Counted from the first letter of the stretch, positions 1 through 9,049 are shown. The stretch: 41,642 bases of DNA from Desulfobacterales bacterium (GCA_029211065.1 JARGFK010000032.1:1-41642); one strand, 5' to 3'. The notes: generated by a model from the letters alone, not told the origin. Program-made: numbers and translations.

Positions 1-24
1 CCTGTGTCGCGCCAAATGATTATT

Positions 25-30
25 GGAGGT
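25..30 (+). promoter_or_regulatory. Orphan Shine-Dalgarno GGAGGT upstream of groEL
   Basis: A perfect GGAGGT lies about 60 bases before the first usable ATG of groEL. A start codon would be expected 6-9 bases after it. Instead an in-frame TGA (55-57) lies between it and the GroEL reading frame. It looks like the original groEL ribosome-binding site separated from its gene by a rearrangement or mutation. This is inference from spacing. Confidence 0.4.
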
Positions 31-90
31 AACCCTCTACATATAGTGGGCGGTTGAGTTAACTGCATACCCAGTTTAATAAAATATGAC

Positions 91-1701
91 ATGAAAGCCC
101 GTGAAGCGATGCTGAACGGGGTACGAATCCTTGCGGATGCGGTTGTTGTTACCTTGGGTCCCAGAGGAAGAAATGTCGTCATCGACAAATCATGGGGTTC
201 GCCGACGATCACCAAAGACGGCGTCACAGTGGCCAAAGAAATCGAATTGGAAGACAGGTTCGAAAACATGGGCGCCCAGATGGTAAAGGAAGTCGCCAGC
301 AAAACCAGTGACACGGCCGGTGATGGCACCACCACTGCCACGCTTTTGGCCAGATCTATTTATGAAGAGGGGCAGAAGTTGGTGGCGGCCGGCAATGATC
401 CCATGGCCATTAAACGGGGGATTGATGCCGCGGTAGCAGTAGTGGTGAAAGAACTTCAAAATTTGAGCAAACCCACCCAGGACCAGCGCGAAATCGCCCA
501 GGTCGGCACCATTTCGGCGAACAATGATGAAACCATCGGCAAAATCATTGCCGAGGCCATGAATAAAGTCGGTAAAGAAGGGGTCATCACCGTTGAAGAA
601 GCCAAAAGCATGGAAACAACACTTGAAGTTGTTGAAGGCATGCAGTTTGATCGTGGATACCTATCGCCATATTTTGTGACCAATGCCGAAAAGATGGTCG
701 CCACTCTGGAAGATGCTTACATTCTGATCAACGAGAAAAAGATCAGCAACATGAAAGATTTTTTGCCCATCCTTGAACAAACCGCGAAAATGGGCAAACC
801 GCTCCTGATCATTGCGGAAGATATAGACGGCGAAGCTTTGGCGACACTGGTTGTCAACAAGTTGAGAGGCACCCTGCAGGTAGCCGCGGTTAAAGCGCCG
901 GGTTTCGGCGACAGACGAAAAGAGATGCTGGAAGACATAGCCGTTTTAGTCGGCGGTCAGGTGGTCTCCGAGGATTTAGGAACCAAATTGGAAAGTGTAA
1001 CGGTTGCAGACCTCGGCAAGGCCAAACGGATTAACATCGATAAAGACAACACCACCATCGTCGACGGCGCCTGTTCGCGCGCGGCCATCGAGGGCCGGGT
1101 GAAGCAGATTCGAGCTCAAATCGAAGAAACCACCTCCGACTACGATCGTGAAAAACTTCAGGAGCGGTTGGCCAAACTGATCGGCGGGGTGGCGGTGATC
1201 AGCGTGGGGGCAGCCACAGAGACGGAAATGAAGGAGAAAAAAGCCCGGGTCGAAGATGCCCTTAATGCAACCCGTGCGGCTGTAGAGGAAGGGATCGTGC
1301 CTGGCGGAGGGGTGGCGCTGGTTCGCTGTCTGTCCGCGCTGGAGAAAATGAGAATCAAAGCCGATCAAAAGCTGGGGGTGAAAGTTGTCATGCGCGCCAT
1401 GGAGGAACCACTGCGTCAGATTGCCAACAATGCCGGTTCTGAAGGTTCCGTCGTCATCGCTAAAGTCAAAAACGGCGAGGGCGCTTTCGGCTACAATGCC
1501 GAAACGGACGCCTATGAAGATCTGTTGAAAGCCGGTGTAATGGATCCGACCAAAGTGGTCCGTCTCGCACTACAAAATGCAGCCAGTGTGGCTTCACTCA
1601 TGCTGACCACCCAGGCCATGGTTGCAGAAAAACCCAAAGAAAAAAAGGGGGCGCATCCGGGCGCTCAAGGAATGGGCGGCGAAATGGATGAAATGATGTA
1701 A
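91..1701 (+). CDS. groEL: Chaperonin GroEL (60 kDa), N-terminus shortened
   Basis: This is the chaperonin subunit that forms the double-ring ATP-driven folding chamber in the cytoplasm. The ATP-binding elements are present: TLGPRGRNV (residues 21-29), TKDGVT (41-46), [11 protein letters not shown] (74-84), and VEDALNAT followed by GGGVAL near residue 400. The ATG lacks a Shine-Dalgarno, and the usual first 10-12 residues are missing. The four in-frame codons just before it (79-90) read Ile-Lys-Tyr-Asp, as in the normal GroEL leader, but no ATG, GTG or TTG precedes them before the stop at 55-57. The C-terminal tail is short, [10 protein letters not shown] rather than a long GGM repeat. No groES is visible, although only 90 upstream bases are available. 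It is probably a secondary, stress-island copy. Family assignment is certain; the start is not. Confidence 0.96.
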   Translation: MKAREAMLNGVRILADAVVVTLGPRGRNVVIDKSWGSPTITKDGVTVAKEIELEDRFENMGAQMVKEVASKTSDTAGDGTTTATLLARSIYEEGQKLVAAGNDPMAIKRGIDAAVAVVVKELQNLSKPTQDQREIAQVGTISANNDETIGKIIAEAMNKVGKEGVITVEEAKSMETTLEVVEGMQFDRGYLSPYFVTNAEKMVATLEDAYILINEKKISNMKDFLPILEQTAKMGKPLLIIAEDIDGEALATLVVNKLRGTLQVAAVKAPGFGDRRKEMLEDIAVLVGGQVVSEDLGTKLESVTVADLGKAKRINIDKDNTTIVDGACSRAAIEGRVKQIRAQIEETTSDYDREKLQERLAKLIGGVAVISVGAATETEMKEKKARVEDALNATRAAVEEGIVPGGGVALVRCLSALEKMRIKADQKLGVKVVMRAMEEPLRQIANNAGSEGSVVIAKVKNGEGAFGYNAETDAYEDLLKAGVMDPTKVVRLALQNAASVASLMLTTQAMVAEKPKEKKGAHPGAQGMGGEMDEMM

Positions 1702-1727
1702 ACCTCCGTAAAAGGGAGATCATTACG

Positions 1728-1910
1728 ATGAAGAAAAAAGCTATGGCGTATTGGAGTGCTGTTTGCCCTGGATGTAATTTTGGAAGGAAATATCCAAATT
1801 CATTTATAGGCAAACGGGTAGTTGAACATTGGAAAAAAGGTTGTCCTGCAAATGAAGCTTATATAGAAGTATTAGGAAAGAAGGAAGAAAAAAACAAGCA
1901 AAATAATTGA
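1728..1910 (+). CDS. Small Cys-containing hypothetical protein
   Basis: This is a 60-aa protein I do not recognise. It starts 26 bases after the groEL stop, behind a GGGAG-like ribosome-binding site, so it is probably co-transcribed with groEL. It has a CPGC pair near residue 13 and a third Cys near residue 39, with a Trp-Lys-Lys-Gly segment between. The C-terminus is strongly Lys/Glu/Asn-rich. No signal peptide or membrane segment is visible. A small zinc-binding or redox role is possible from the CxxC, but this is a guess. The base composition is more A+T rich than in groEL. A strong terminator follows closely, supporting a real end of the transcription unit. Confidence 0.6.
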   Translation: MKKKAMAYWSAVCPGCNFGRKYPNSFIGKRVVEHWKKGCPANEAYIEVLGKKEEKNKQNN

Positions 1911-1968
1911 AGCCGGATGACCCGCTAATGAGTTAGTTTTAATAGCGGGAAAACACGATTGATATTGA

Positions 1969-2009
1969 AGCCCTGTCACTATGAAGTCGACAGGGCTTTT
2001 TGTTTTTTT
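1969..2009 (+). terminator. Rho-independent terminator after groEL unit
   Basis: A perfect 9-bp stem (AGCCCTGTC / GACAGGGCT) with an 11-base loop is followed at once by a run of T on the + strand. A second hairpin with CCCGCTA / TAGCGGG arms sits just before it (1921-1949). Together they close the groEL transcription unit. Confidence 0.85.
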
Positions 2010-2098
2010 ACGAGAAAAAAAGAGAATTGCCGGCTTCCCAAGCTCATAAATTATCGCATTATTCTGAGATATCTACAGCCTTAATCATACAAATTTGC

Positions 2099-2488
2099 TT
2101 AATTGTCTCTATCGCTTTCATTGTCAGCTTTTTTATATTCCCATTTGCCGTGTTCATTTATATAAGAATTCAAAACCCAACTAACAATGCTTATCAGGAG
2201 TGAACCAGATAAAGCAGGCCAAAACCCATCGAGCTCGAAACCGGAAACTACACCTGAAGCCATCAATAGTAAGATTGCGTTTATCACAAAGGTAAAGATC
2301 CCTAAGGTCATGATATTTAGCGGCAGGGTCAGCATGATTAATATTGGCCTAAAAAAGGCGTTTAGGATTCCCAATATGGCGGCTGCAGAGAGTGCGGACA
2401 AAAACCCGCTCACACGTATTCCATTAAGCAGATAAGATGCGATTATGATCGCAATGGTTAAAACAAGCCACCTTATAAAAATACCCAT
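2099..2488 (-). CDS. YvlD / phage-holin-4-superfamily membrane protein
   Basis: This 129-aa integral membrane protein has four hydrophobic segments: about residues 4-20, 30-52, 58-78 and 90-108. The layout and the phrases NAFFRPILIMLTLPLN and FVINAILLLMAS are typical of the YvlD family (Pfam holin 4_2 type). These are small bacterial inner-membrane proteins of unknown function, often tied to envelope stress. They are not true phage lysis proteins, and no phage genes are nearby. A GGGAG Shine-Dalgarno sits 8 bases before the ATG. The C-terminus is charged and soluble. It is the last gene of the long minus-strand series, facing groEL. Confidence 0.85.
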   Translation of the reverse strand: MGIFIRWLVLTIAIIIASYLLNGIRVSGFLSALSAAAILGILNAFFRPILIMLTLPLNIMTLGIFTFVINAILLLMASGVVSGFELDGFWPALSGSLLISIVSWVLNSYINEHGKWEYKKADNESDRDN

Positions 2489-2571
2489 AATAGTATCTCC
2501 CGTTTATCCATTAATATTATCAAGCATACTACTAACTAAGGCCGAGGACTCCTTGCCAGCAACGACAATGC

Positions 2572-2976
2572 TTATCCACGGTGATCATTTTGGCACCAAG
2601 TCTGTCGTTTCAGGTATGCTTGAAATTCTTTGAGAACATACTTGTCGGGAAAATCAGGATGGGAAAAATAATTTAACGTACTTTTGATAAAAGAATCCAT
2701 CAATCCGTGCAGCACCGCGTCTTTTTCCCGCTCGTCGATATAGTGGCGTTCCCTTTTCTGTTGGAAACGTACGGCTTCCCCCAGAGTATTTCTAATTTCC
2801 ACGACACTGTAATTTGAAAGCTGTTGATTGGTTAACAGCGAGTCGGTTAATGGAATATCGATCCGCGCAATCATCCCAACGTACCACCGGTCACCGGCCA
2901 GTTTGCGGGAAATGTCATAAAAGTCTAATTTCAAACCATTACTGAGTTCCATTGTTTTTATCAATGTCTGTTCCAT
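2572..2976 (-). CDS. Hypothetical protein, 134 aa
   Basis: This soluble protein has no signal peptide or membrane segment. It alternates short beta-like and helical stretches (GLKLDFYDIS, RWYVGMIARIDIPL, EIRNTLGEAVRFQQKRERHY). I recognise no catalytic motif. It looks like a member of a conserved uncharacterised family of small proteins from sulfate reducers, but I cannot name it. It lies downstream of the two GH130 genes in the same orientation, so it may be the tail of that operon. The Shine-Dalgarno is weak. Confidence 0.6.
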   Translation of the reverse strand: MEQTLIKTMELSNGLKLDFYDISRKLAGDRWYVGMIARIDIPLTDSLLTNQQLSNYSVVEIRNTLGEAVRFQQKRERHYIDEREKDAVLHGLMDSFIKSTLNYFSHPDFPDKYVLKEFQAYLKRQTWCQNDHRG

Positions 2977-3102
2977 CTCGCGTTCACCGTTTTGGGTTAT
3001 TTTTTAGCTCAAGGATGATTTCATATCTCTTGTTCCTTAGTCGCTCGTCTCAACCCTTTTGATCAACCGTGTGAAGTTTTACGTGCACCAATCTTAAAAC
3101 CG

Positions 3103-4581
3103 CTAAGCTGCCGCATGCATACAGTTAAGCAAATCGTTGACTGAAACGGTTGCTATACCGGAATTGACATCAGACATGGCGTAAGGGATGACCAATTTGT
3201 TATTATGAATTAGCGCACCGCAGGAATATACAACATTGGGTACATATCCCTCACGCTCTTTCTCATGCGGGGCAAGCAACGGCTCATCCAGGCAGGCGAT
3301 GACTTTTGTCGGATTTTCAAGATCAAGCAGTATGGCGCCGATGCAATACTGACGCATGGGCCCGACACCGTGGGTGAGCACGATCCAGCCTTCATTGGTT
3401 TCAAGGGGTGACCCGCAGTTGCCGATCTGGATGAATTCCCAGGAATATTCAGGCTCCTGGATGATTTGGGACTTCTGCCAGAAATGGATATTGTCTGAGA
3501 ACATGATATGATTGTTTTCACCGTCCTGGCGCGAGAGCATGGCATAACGGCCGCCGATTTTCCGGGAAAAAAGCGCCATGCCTTTGTTTTGTACGGCTTT
3601 ACCGTTGAGCGTTAAAATGTTGAACCTGATAAAATCCTTTGTTTCAATCAACTGCGGTAATATTGTAATGCCGTTGTAAGCGGTATAGGTCGCATAATAG
3701 ACGACCTCCCCGTTGTCATTGAAAAATTGAACGAAACGGGCATCTTCAATGCCCCTGCTTTCGTTTTTCGAAACGGGAAAGATCACCCGTTCGGATATAC
3801 TGTGATCGGGGTGGAAACTCACCTCGTAGTTGGAATCCGCAAGCCAGCATATCACTTCGAAGGTTCTGTTTTGGATCGTTATTGAAAATTGCGGTTTTGC
3901 GCGAAGTATTTCGATTTTTTCTATTAATTCGTTATACGTAAAATTTTCCGACAGCTGATGAAGAATATGGGCGGTTATCTCATTGCCGGCCCCCATTTCA
4001 TTGAGCTTGCGCTGGAAGGGATTGAGCTTGTAAACCGGGTCTAATTGGAGGTCCGGCGTTTCTACAAAATCACTGATCGGATCGAAGAGAATCCTATTGT
4101 AGCGGTCAAGGATGCCGCTGCGAAATACAATTGACGAAACATGGCCTTCCCCGGTTGCCCGCAGGCTCATGATAAAGCGTAAACTGCCTTTGTTCAGATG
4201 GCTTTGATCAGGATGGGGGACGATGGAAGGGTTGAAAAGAGCGGCCGATTCAATAGAGTACTCCTTGGTAAAGTAAGCGCCGATGAGGGCCTTTTGGACA
4301 TCGCTGAGCATGGCATCCCGGGGAAGATAAGCTTTCACTTCTTTTAAATGCCGCTCAAAAATGTGCCCGATGTCTGCGTGCCTTCCGGAAAAGTCGATCA
4401 TTATTTGTGCAATTAAATTTTCGGCCGCCGCATCCGGCAAGCGCATTATCCGTTGAATTATTTTAGAGATGCGATAGCTCTCATCGGGAAGATGAAGCCG
4501 GGTGATCACCCGTGAAGTATCCCCTACGATCTTATTCGCTTTTCTTTTAACTTTCAGCTTTTGACGTTTTTCAGGGTGCAT
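3103..4581 (-). CDS. Glycoside hydrolase family 130-like protein, long form
   Basis: This 492-aa protein carries a GH130 five-bladed beta-propeller in its C-terminal half. GH130 enzymes are mainly inverting beta-mannoside phosphorylases, with some hydrolases. The family EDxR motif is at Gly-Ile-Glu-Asp-Ala-Arg, with the presumed catalytic acid at Asp280. Later blades show NCGSPLETNEGW, LTHGVGP and GYVPNVVYSCGA. The first ~270 residues are far longer than in the 313-aa neighbour and include a helical region. At the position where mannoside phosphorylases usually have Lys-Ile-Gly (a phosphate-site region), this protein has Gln-Ile-Gly, so phosphorolysis is uncertain. It is cytoplasmic, with no signal peptide. 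It lies downstream of a second GH130 and two GT4 genes in one orientation. Substrate cannot be read from the sequence. Confidence 0.85.
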   Translation of the reverse strand: MHPEKRQKLKVKRKANKIVGDTSRVITRLHLPDESYRISKIIQRIMRLPDAAAENLIAQIMIDFSGRHADIGHIFERHLKEVKAYLPRDAMLSDVQKALIGAYFTKEYSIESAALFNPSIVPHPDQSHLNKGSLRFIMSLRATGEGHVSSIVFRSGILDRYNRILFDPISDFVETPDLQLDPVYKLNPFQRKLNEMGAGNEITAHILHQLSENFTYNELIEKIEILRAKPQFSITIQNRTFEVICWLADSNYEVSFHPDHSISERVIFPVSKNESRGIEDARFVQFFNDNGEVVYYATYTAYNGITILPQLIETKDFIRFNILTLNGKAVQNKGMALFSRKIGGRYAMLSRQDGENNHIMFSDNIHFWQKSQIIQEPEYSWEFIQIGNCGSPLETNEGWIVLTHGVGPMRQYCIGAILLDLENPTKVIACLDEPLLAPHEKEREGYVPNVVYSCGALIHNNKLVIPYAMSDVNSGIATVSVNDLLNCMHAAA

Positions 4582-4687
4582 ATTATTGTGTCCTTAGCGT
4601 TGTAAGTCTGTTAATTTTGGTGAATTGTCAATTCCAGCCTATCCTCGATGTTGAATCTCCGGTCTGCGATCACACGACAATGCGCAT

Positions 4688-5629
4688 CTACATCGGTGGC
4701 CGGGAAACCGAGAGGCAGAGCGCTACCAATTCATCAATGACGGCCGTGCCGGCACACATGACCGAATCCGCTCCGCCCCAGTATATTTTTACCGTACCGT
4801 CGTCTTCCGGAACAGCGCCGCAGGTAAAGACAACATTGGGGACATAGCCGGTTACCTCCCAAGGGTCCTCCGGCTGCAATATCCACTGATCGGAAACGCC
4901 GATGATGTTGGCCGGATCACCAAGGTCATGCAAGGCCGCGCCGAGACGATACACCGTTCCGGACATGGTCTTAAAAACGCCATGGTAAATATGAAGCCAG
5001 CCTTTCTCGGTTTTAAATGGCGGTGCGCCGGGCCCGATTTTCATTTCATCCCAGTGATAGGCCATCGGTTTCATAATCACCCGGGAATCACCCCAGTGCA
5101 CGAGGTCGGGAGAATAGGAAATCCAGATCGACCAGGACGAAATTTCGGAATGCGGCCGGTCCAGACGCACATACCGATCGCCGAACTTTTCAGGAAAAAT
5201 GACCACATTGCGCAGATCGGCCTGGGTGATCAGCGCAATGCGTTCCACTTTTTCAAAATCCCGGGTGCGCGCCAGGGCAATCCGCACGCCGTGACGGGAA
5301 TAGGCGCTATAGGTCAGCAGATATTCTCCCGCTACGGGGCAAATTCTAAGATCCTCGACCCCGAACGCTTCATATTCGGCAAAAATATTGTCCGTTGAAG
5401 GTATCAGAAAGGGATTGGGATGAACCGTAAATGAAAAACCATCCTCGCTGTCGGCCCTGCCGATGATGGAGCGCCCGTTCAGCAGATGCGACCTGAAAAG
5501 CATAATGTAACGGTCGTTGTGTTTGACGATGCCCGCATTGTGAACAGTAGCTACCGGATACGGCACATCCTTTTTTGTCAGGATGGGATTTTTTTTAAAC
5601 CGTTTGATGACTGGATGATGCATTTTCAT
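4688..5629 (-). CDS. GH130 beta-mannoside phosphorylase-like protein
   Basis: This 313-aa protein has the usual length of a single GH130 propeller. The EDxR motif appears as Gly-Val-Glu-Asp-Leu-Arg with Asp93 as presumed proton donor. It keeps Lys-Ile-Gly-Pro-Gly, GWLHIYHGV and GYVPNVVFTCGA, matching the phosphate-binding pattern of the mannosyl phosphorylases. The likely reaction is reversible phosphorolysis of a beta-mannoside in the cytoplasm, releasing or consuming mannose 1-phosphate. Its ATG overlaps the stop of the upstream glycosyltransferase by 4 bases (ATGA), so the two are translationally coupled. The family is well supported; the linkage (beta-1,2 or beta-1,4) is not determinable here. 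Confidence 0.87.
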   Translation of the reverse strand: MKMHHPVIKRFKKNPILTKKDVPYPVATVHNAGIVKHNDRYIMLFRSHLLNGRSIIGRADSEDGFSFTVHPNPFLIPSTDNIFAEYEAFGVEDLRICPVAGEYLLTYSAYSRHGVRIALARTRDFEKVERIALITQADLRNVVIFPEKFGDRYVRLDRPHSEISSWSIWISYSPDLVHWGDSRVIMKPMAYHWDEMKIGPGAPPFKTEKGWLHIYHGVFKTMSGTVYRLGAALHDLGDPANIIGVSDQWILQPEDPWEVTGYVPNVVFTCGAVPEDDGTVKIYWGGADSVMCAGTAVIDELVALCLSVSRPPM

Positions 5630-6645
5630 ATGGATTTGTCCTGTAAAATCATTTCATAGACCTTTATATATTCCGCGATCATGCGGTCGACTGTGAAATG
5701 CCGCTCAACATGGCGACGACAGGTTGCGCGGTCAATCTCTCTAATACGTCCAACCGTCTTAACAGCCTCGTCCACAGTGTTGACCAAAAAACCACTTTTG
5801 CCGTTTTCGATAAGTTCAGGCATGCTGCCCCTATCAAAGGCGATCACAGGCGTACCGCAGGCCATGGATTCGATCACAGACAGACCGAAAGGCTCATCAA
5901 ACTGTATCGGGTGCAATAGCGCGCAGGCTTTGCCGAGCAGCCGGTTGCGCTCAACGGGTCCGACGCTGCCGATATAAACCACCTTGTCGTTGTCTATGTG
6001 AGGGGCGACATATTGGTTATAGTAAGCCTGGTCCTGGATGATACCCGCCATTATCAGCTTTTTACTGCAGGCCCCGGCGATTTCGATCGCTTGCCGGACG
6101 CCCTTGTCATTGTGAATGCGCCCGAAAAACAGCAGGGTGTCGTCCGGAGCAGGCTGAAAATCAAACTGCCGGACATCAATGCCGTGATGGATGGTTTTGA
6201 TATAATCAAGATCCGGCGATCGATCGGCATCGCTGATGGAAACATAAAACGCCTTGCCGTTGTATTTCTTGTAAACCGGCAGAATCCCGGGCGATGAAAA
6301 GCCGTGGATGGTGGTCACCACCGGGGTGGTGGTCAGGCCGGTATAGGTCAGCGGCAGGAAATCAAAATGGTTGTGGACCATGTCGTATGCGTCGGCATGC
6401 TCAAAGAGTTCGGAAATGTGCAGAGACTCCCATACTTTTGGAATGAGTGCGCGATCTTCTTCATAACCCCGCGGGCAAACAGCGTGCAGCGTGCCGCTGG
6501 TCCGGGAATCCGCGGTTGCAAACAAGGTCACATCATGACCGCGCAAAACCAATCCTTCGGTCAAAAGTGACGCCACGCTCTCCCAGGGGCCGTAGTGACG
6601 CGGCGGCGTGCGCCAGGCAATGGGCGAAAGTATGGCAATGTGCAT
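5626..6645 (-). CDS. Glycosyltransferase family 4 (GT-B) protein
   Basis: This 339-aa retaining glycosyltransferase has a GT-B fold. The N-terminal domain contains PRHYGPWESVASLLTEGLVLRGHDV, and the donor-binding C-terminal domain contains FFGRIHNDKG and the EX7E motif in EPFGLSVIE, then ACGTPVIAFDRGSMPELI. It has no membrane segment, so it is cytoplasmic or peripheral. The donor is probably a nucleotide sugar such as GDP-mannose, judging from its GH130 neighbours. It begins 14 bases after the stop of the preceding glycosyltransferase and overlaps the following GH130 gene, making a tight four-gene unit. Specificity is inferred from context only. Confidence 0.9.
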   Translation of the reverse strand: MHIAILSPIAWRTPPRHYGPWESVASLLTEGLVLRGHDVTLFATADSRTSGTLHAVCPRGYEEDRALIPKVWESLHISELFEHADAYDMVHNHFDFLPLTYTGLTTTPVVTTIHGFSSPGILPVYKKYNGKAFYVSISDADRSPDLDYIKTIHHGIDVRQFDFQPAPDDTLLFFGRIHNDKGVRQAIEIAGACSKKLIMAGIIQDQAYYNQYVAPHIDNDKVVYIGSVGPVERNRLLGKACALLHPIQFDEPFGLSVIESMACGTPVIAFDRGSMPELIENGKSGFLVNTVDEAVKTVGRIREIDRATCRRHVERHFTVDRMIAEYIKVYEMILQDKSI

Positions 6646-6659
6646 GGCTGATCCTTTTG

Positions 6660-8966
6660 TTAAAAGGTTTTCTGTGACAGCGGCTGGTTTAAAATCTCGT
6701 CGGCATAAAGCTTTTGCAATGTCATCAGCGAAAGCAGCCAGGCAAGGGAAGATTCGGCGCCTTCATTCTGATTGATGCCGTCCGCCATCAACCCATCGCG
6801 GCAGCCGCCGGTCTTGGGATCATAGAGCGGCATATTCAGGTCATTGTGGCCGAGAAACCAATTGAAACACATAACTGCATTGTCGAACCATGTTTTATCC
6901 CGGGTGACGTTAAAGGCTTTCACACAAGCCTCGACCATGGCATGGGCTTCGACGGGCTGCTGGTCGAAGCGGGCCCTGGGTCCGCCTTTTTCATACCATC
7001 CGTTGCTGCCGATGGGCACAAAGTGATTGTCTTCGGTTTGGATGGCAAGCAGCCACTTGAGGGAGTTGAGTCCCATATCGATCATGTCGTTGCGATGCAT
7101 CCGCTTGCCGGACACCATCAGGGCATGCGGCAGTTTGCCGTTGGCATAGTTCAAGGCGTTCTCAAGCCAGGGCCAATCGTCTGTTGCATGGTTTTTAAAC
7201 TGATTGAAAAGCCTGCCGGCAAGGACTTCCTGAATTCTGCGCACATCACTGTCGCCGGAAAATTTATCGAGATAAGCATTCATGCCAATCAGGCAAAAAG
7301 CGATGGCGCGGGGTGAATAAAAATTCTCGACAGCTCGAAGTGCCTTGTTGAAAAGGGTTGTGCTCATTGCAAGCTGCCCGGGGTCGTCAAGAAAAGCCAC
7401 TGCCTTTCCTATGCACCAGAGCGCTCTGCCATGCGCATCCTCGGACCCGATCTCCTCTATCCACTGCCGCGAATAATTCATGAAATTGCGAAAGCGCCCA
7501 TTTTTTTCATTATAGGCATACAGAAGAAATCCGAGATAATGACCGCTGAGACCATCAAGCCCCAAACCGTTTGCCGGCAGGCATTTTTGACCCATGGCGG
7601 CAACCAGCAGCGCTCTGGCATTATCATCAGTGCAGTAGCCATGGCTGCGATCGGGAATGGTATAGGTGGCATGTTGCAGGATGCCGGTATCATCGGTAAA
7701 GGCCTTCAGATGATCGAGCTTGATCTCCGGAAGCTCAAAATTCGTGATGGCCTTGATGTTTTCAACATAGGAATGCCGGGGACGGGGGTGCCGGGTGCGG
7801 TTTTGCTGCACCTCACTGAAAGCCTGGAGGTATTTTCGGGATACCTCCTTCCAGACCGCGTCACGACTGAATGTATAGGCTTTTTTGCGCATGGCGTGCC
7901 GTTCAACATCGTTGTCCAGAAGTTCGATAATTTGCTGGGCCATGGCTTCCGGATTGCGGAAGGGCACAATTCGGCCCCGGCCTTCGGCAAGCATCTCGGT
8001 GGCATACCAGTACGGGGTTGAAATAACGGCTTTGCCGGTACCCATGGCATAGGCAAGGGTCCCGGAGGTAATCTGGGCTTCTTCAAGATAAGGGGTTACG
8101 TAAATATCGGCGATGCCGAGAAATTCACATAACTCTTTTAGTTCAACAAAACGATTTTGAAAAATGACATGCTCGCCGATATTGAGTTTGCGCACGAGCT
8201 GCTGCAGCATGATACGGTATGCATCCCCCTGCGACTTCAAAATATGCGGGTGGATTGCACCCAGGACAATATAGACCACATCCGGATGTTTTTTGATGAT
8301 CGCCGGAAGCGCCTGCAATACATTTTCGATGCCCTTATTTGGGGAAAGCAAGCCGAATGTGAGCAGCACTTTTTTGCCTTCCACACCGAACTTGTCTTTG
8401 TAAAAGCTTGAATCAATAAACGGCGTGTCGGGAATGCCGTGATGGATAAAGGCAATTTTCTCCTCGGGCACGGCATAGATATCTTTTAGGAAATCAGCTG
8501 CCTTATGGCTCATCACCACCAGTTTATCGGATAAATCGGACAGCTTGCACATGACGTCATGGTATTCCGGCGCGGGGTCCTTTAAAACCGTGTGTAACGT
8601 CGTCACCACCGGCATGCGCAGATCACCCAATAGTTTCAGCAGATGGCTGCCGGCCGGACCTCCAAAAAGACCGAATTCATGCTGCACACAGACAATATCC
8701 GTCTGACTGATATTGAGAAATTGAGATGCGACGCTGTAATCGCTCATCTTGTTCTGGTTGATCTCGAAGCGTACTTTTTCCGGATAAGGATATCCCTCGG
8801 GTTTGTCGTTCATGGCAGCCGCCCAGCAGTAAATACCGGTGGCTTCCGCGGATAAGCCTTCAACCAGATCCGTGGTGAAAGTTGCAATACCGCACTGGCG
8901 GGGCAGATAGTTGCCGATGACGGCAACCGAGTCGATTCCCTCATAATACTTAATAACAGATGTCAT
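6660..8966 (-). CDS. GT4 glycosyltransferase with C-terminal helical toroid-like domain
   Basis: This is a two-domain protein of 768 aa from the chosen ATG. The first ~390 residues are a GT4 domain (NYLPRQCGIATFTTDL, TLHTVLKDP, LLTFGLLSPNKGIENVL, GTGKAVISTPYWYA). The second Glu of the EX7E motif is not evident in EEAQITSGTLAYAMG. The remaining ~370 residues are helical with repeated Trp/Tyr-rich segments (CTDDNARALLVAAMG, DWPWLENALNYANGKLPHAL, NQNEGAESSLAWL), resembling (alpha/alpha)6 six-hairpin glycosidase-like domains. An in-frame start at 9032 is possible, but its Shine-Dalgarno abuts the ATG and better fits a short overlapping ORF in another frame. The fusion suggests coupled synthesis and trimming or sensing of a glycan. 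It heads the GT4-GT4-GH130-GH130 unit. Confidence 0.85.
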   Translation of the reverse strand: MTSVIKYYEGIDSVAVIGNYLPRQCGIATFTTDLVEGLSAEATGIYCWAAAMNDKPEGYPYPEKVRFEINQNKMSDYSVASQFLNISQTDIVCVQHEFGLFGGPAGSHLLKLLGDLRMPVVTTLHTVLKDPAPEYHDVMCKLSDLSDKLVVMSHKAADFLKDIYAVPEEKIAFIHHGIPDTPFIDSSFYKDKFGVEGKKVLLTFGLLSPNKGIENVLQALPAIIKKHPDVVYIVLGAIHPHILKSQGDAYRIMLQQLVRKLNIGEHVIFQNRFVELKELCEFLGIADIYVTPYLEEAQITSGTLAYAMGTGKAVISTPYWYATEMLAEGRGRIVPFRNPEAMAQQIIELLDNDVERHAMRKKAYTFSRDAVWKEVSRKYLQAFSEVQQNRTRHPRPRHSYVENIKAITNFELPEIKLDHLKAFTDDTGILQHATYTIPDRSHGYCTDDNARALLVAAMGQKCLPANGLGLDGLSGHYLGFLLYAYNEKNGRFRNFMNYSRQWIEEIGSEDAHGRALWCIGKAVAFLDDPGQLAMSTTLFNKALRAVENFYSPRAIAFCLIGMNAYLDKFSGDSDVRRIQEVLAGRLFNQFKNHATDDWPWLENALNYANGKLPHALMVSGKRMHRNDMIDMGLNSLKWLLAIQTEDNHFVPIGSNGWYEKGGPRARFDQQPVEAHAMVEACVKAFNVTRDKTWFDNAVMCFNWFLGHNDLNMPLYDPKTGGCRDGLMADGINQNEGAESSLAWLLSLMTLQKLYADEILNQPLSQKTF

Positions 8967-9027
8967 AACCGCTGCCTTTTTTCTGTTCTTCTCGTTTAGC
9001 TTTATCTTTTTTCCCCTTGTCGCCCAT
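8950..9027 (-). CDS. Short Lys-rich ORF overlapping the GT4 gene start
   Basis: This 25-codon reading frame begins with Met-Gly-Asp-Lys-Gly-Lys-Lys-Asp-Lys and ends in TAA inside the first codons of the following glycosyltransferase. A GAGGG Shine-Dalgarno is well spaced (5-6 bases) from its ATG, better placed than for the longer in-frame start of the glycosyltransferase. Short lysine-rich proteins with this kind of opening occur widely in Desulfobacterota and are usually somewhat longer, so this may be a truncated copy or a leader peptide. Its stop overlaps the downstream ATG by 17 bases, which would allow translational coupling. It may also be chance. Confidence 0.4.
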   Translation of the reverse strand: MGDKGKKDKAKREEQKKGSGYDICY

Positions 9028-9049
9028 CGCATCCCTCTTTCTTTTCAAA

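Noticed and set aside
2000-2203. A 67-aa hydrophobic + strand frame
   Set aside because: It overlaps the end of the YvlD-type gene on the other strand, starts with a non-ATG codon in the terminator T-run and lacks a ribosome-binding site.
2099-2488. Prophage signal from the holin-type protein
   Set aside because: The YvlD group shares a Pfam name with phage holins, but no other phage gene is present and the protein is a common bacterial membrane protein.
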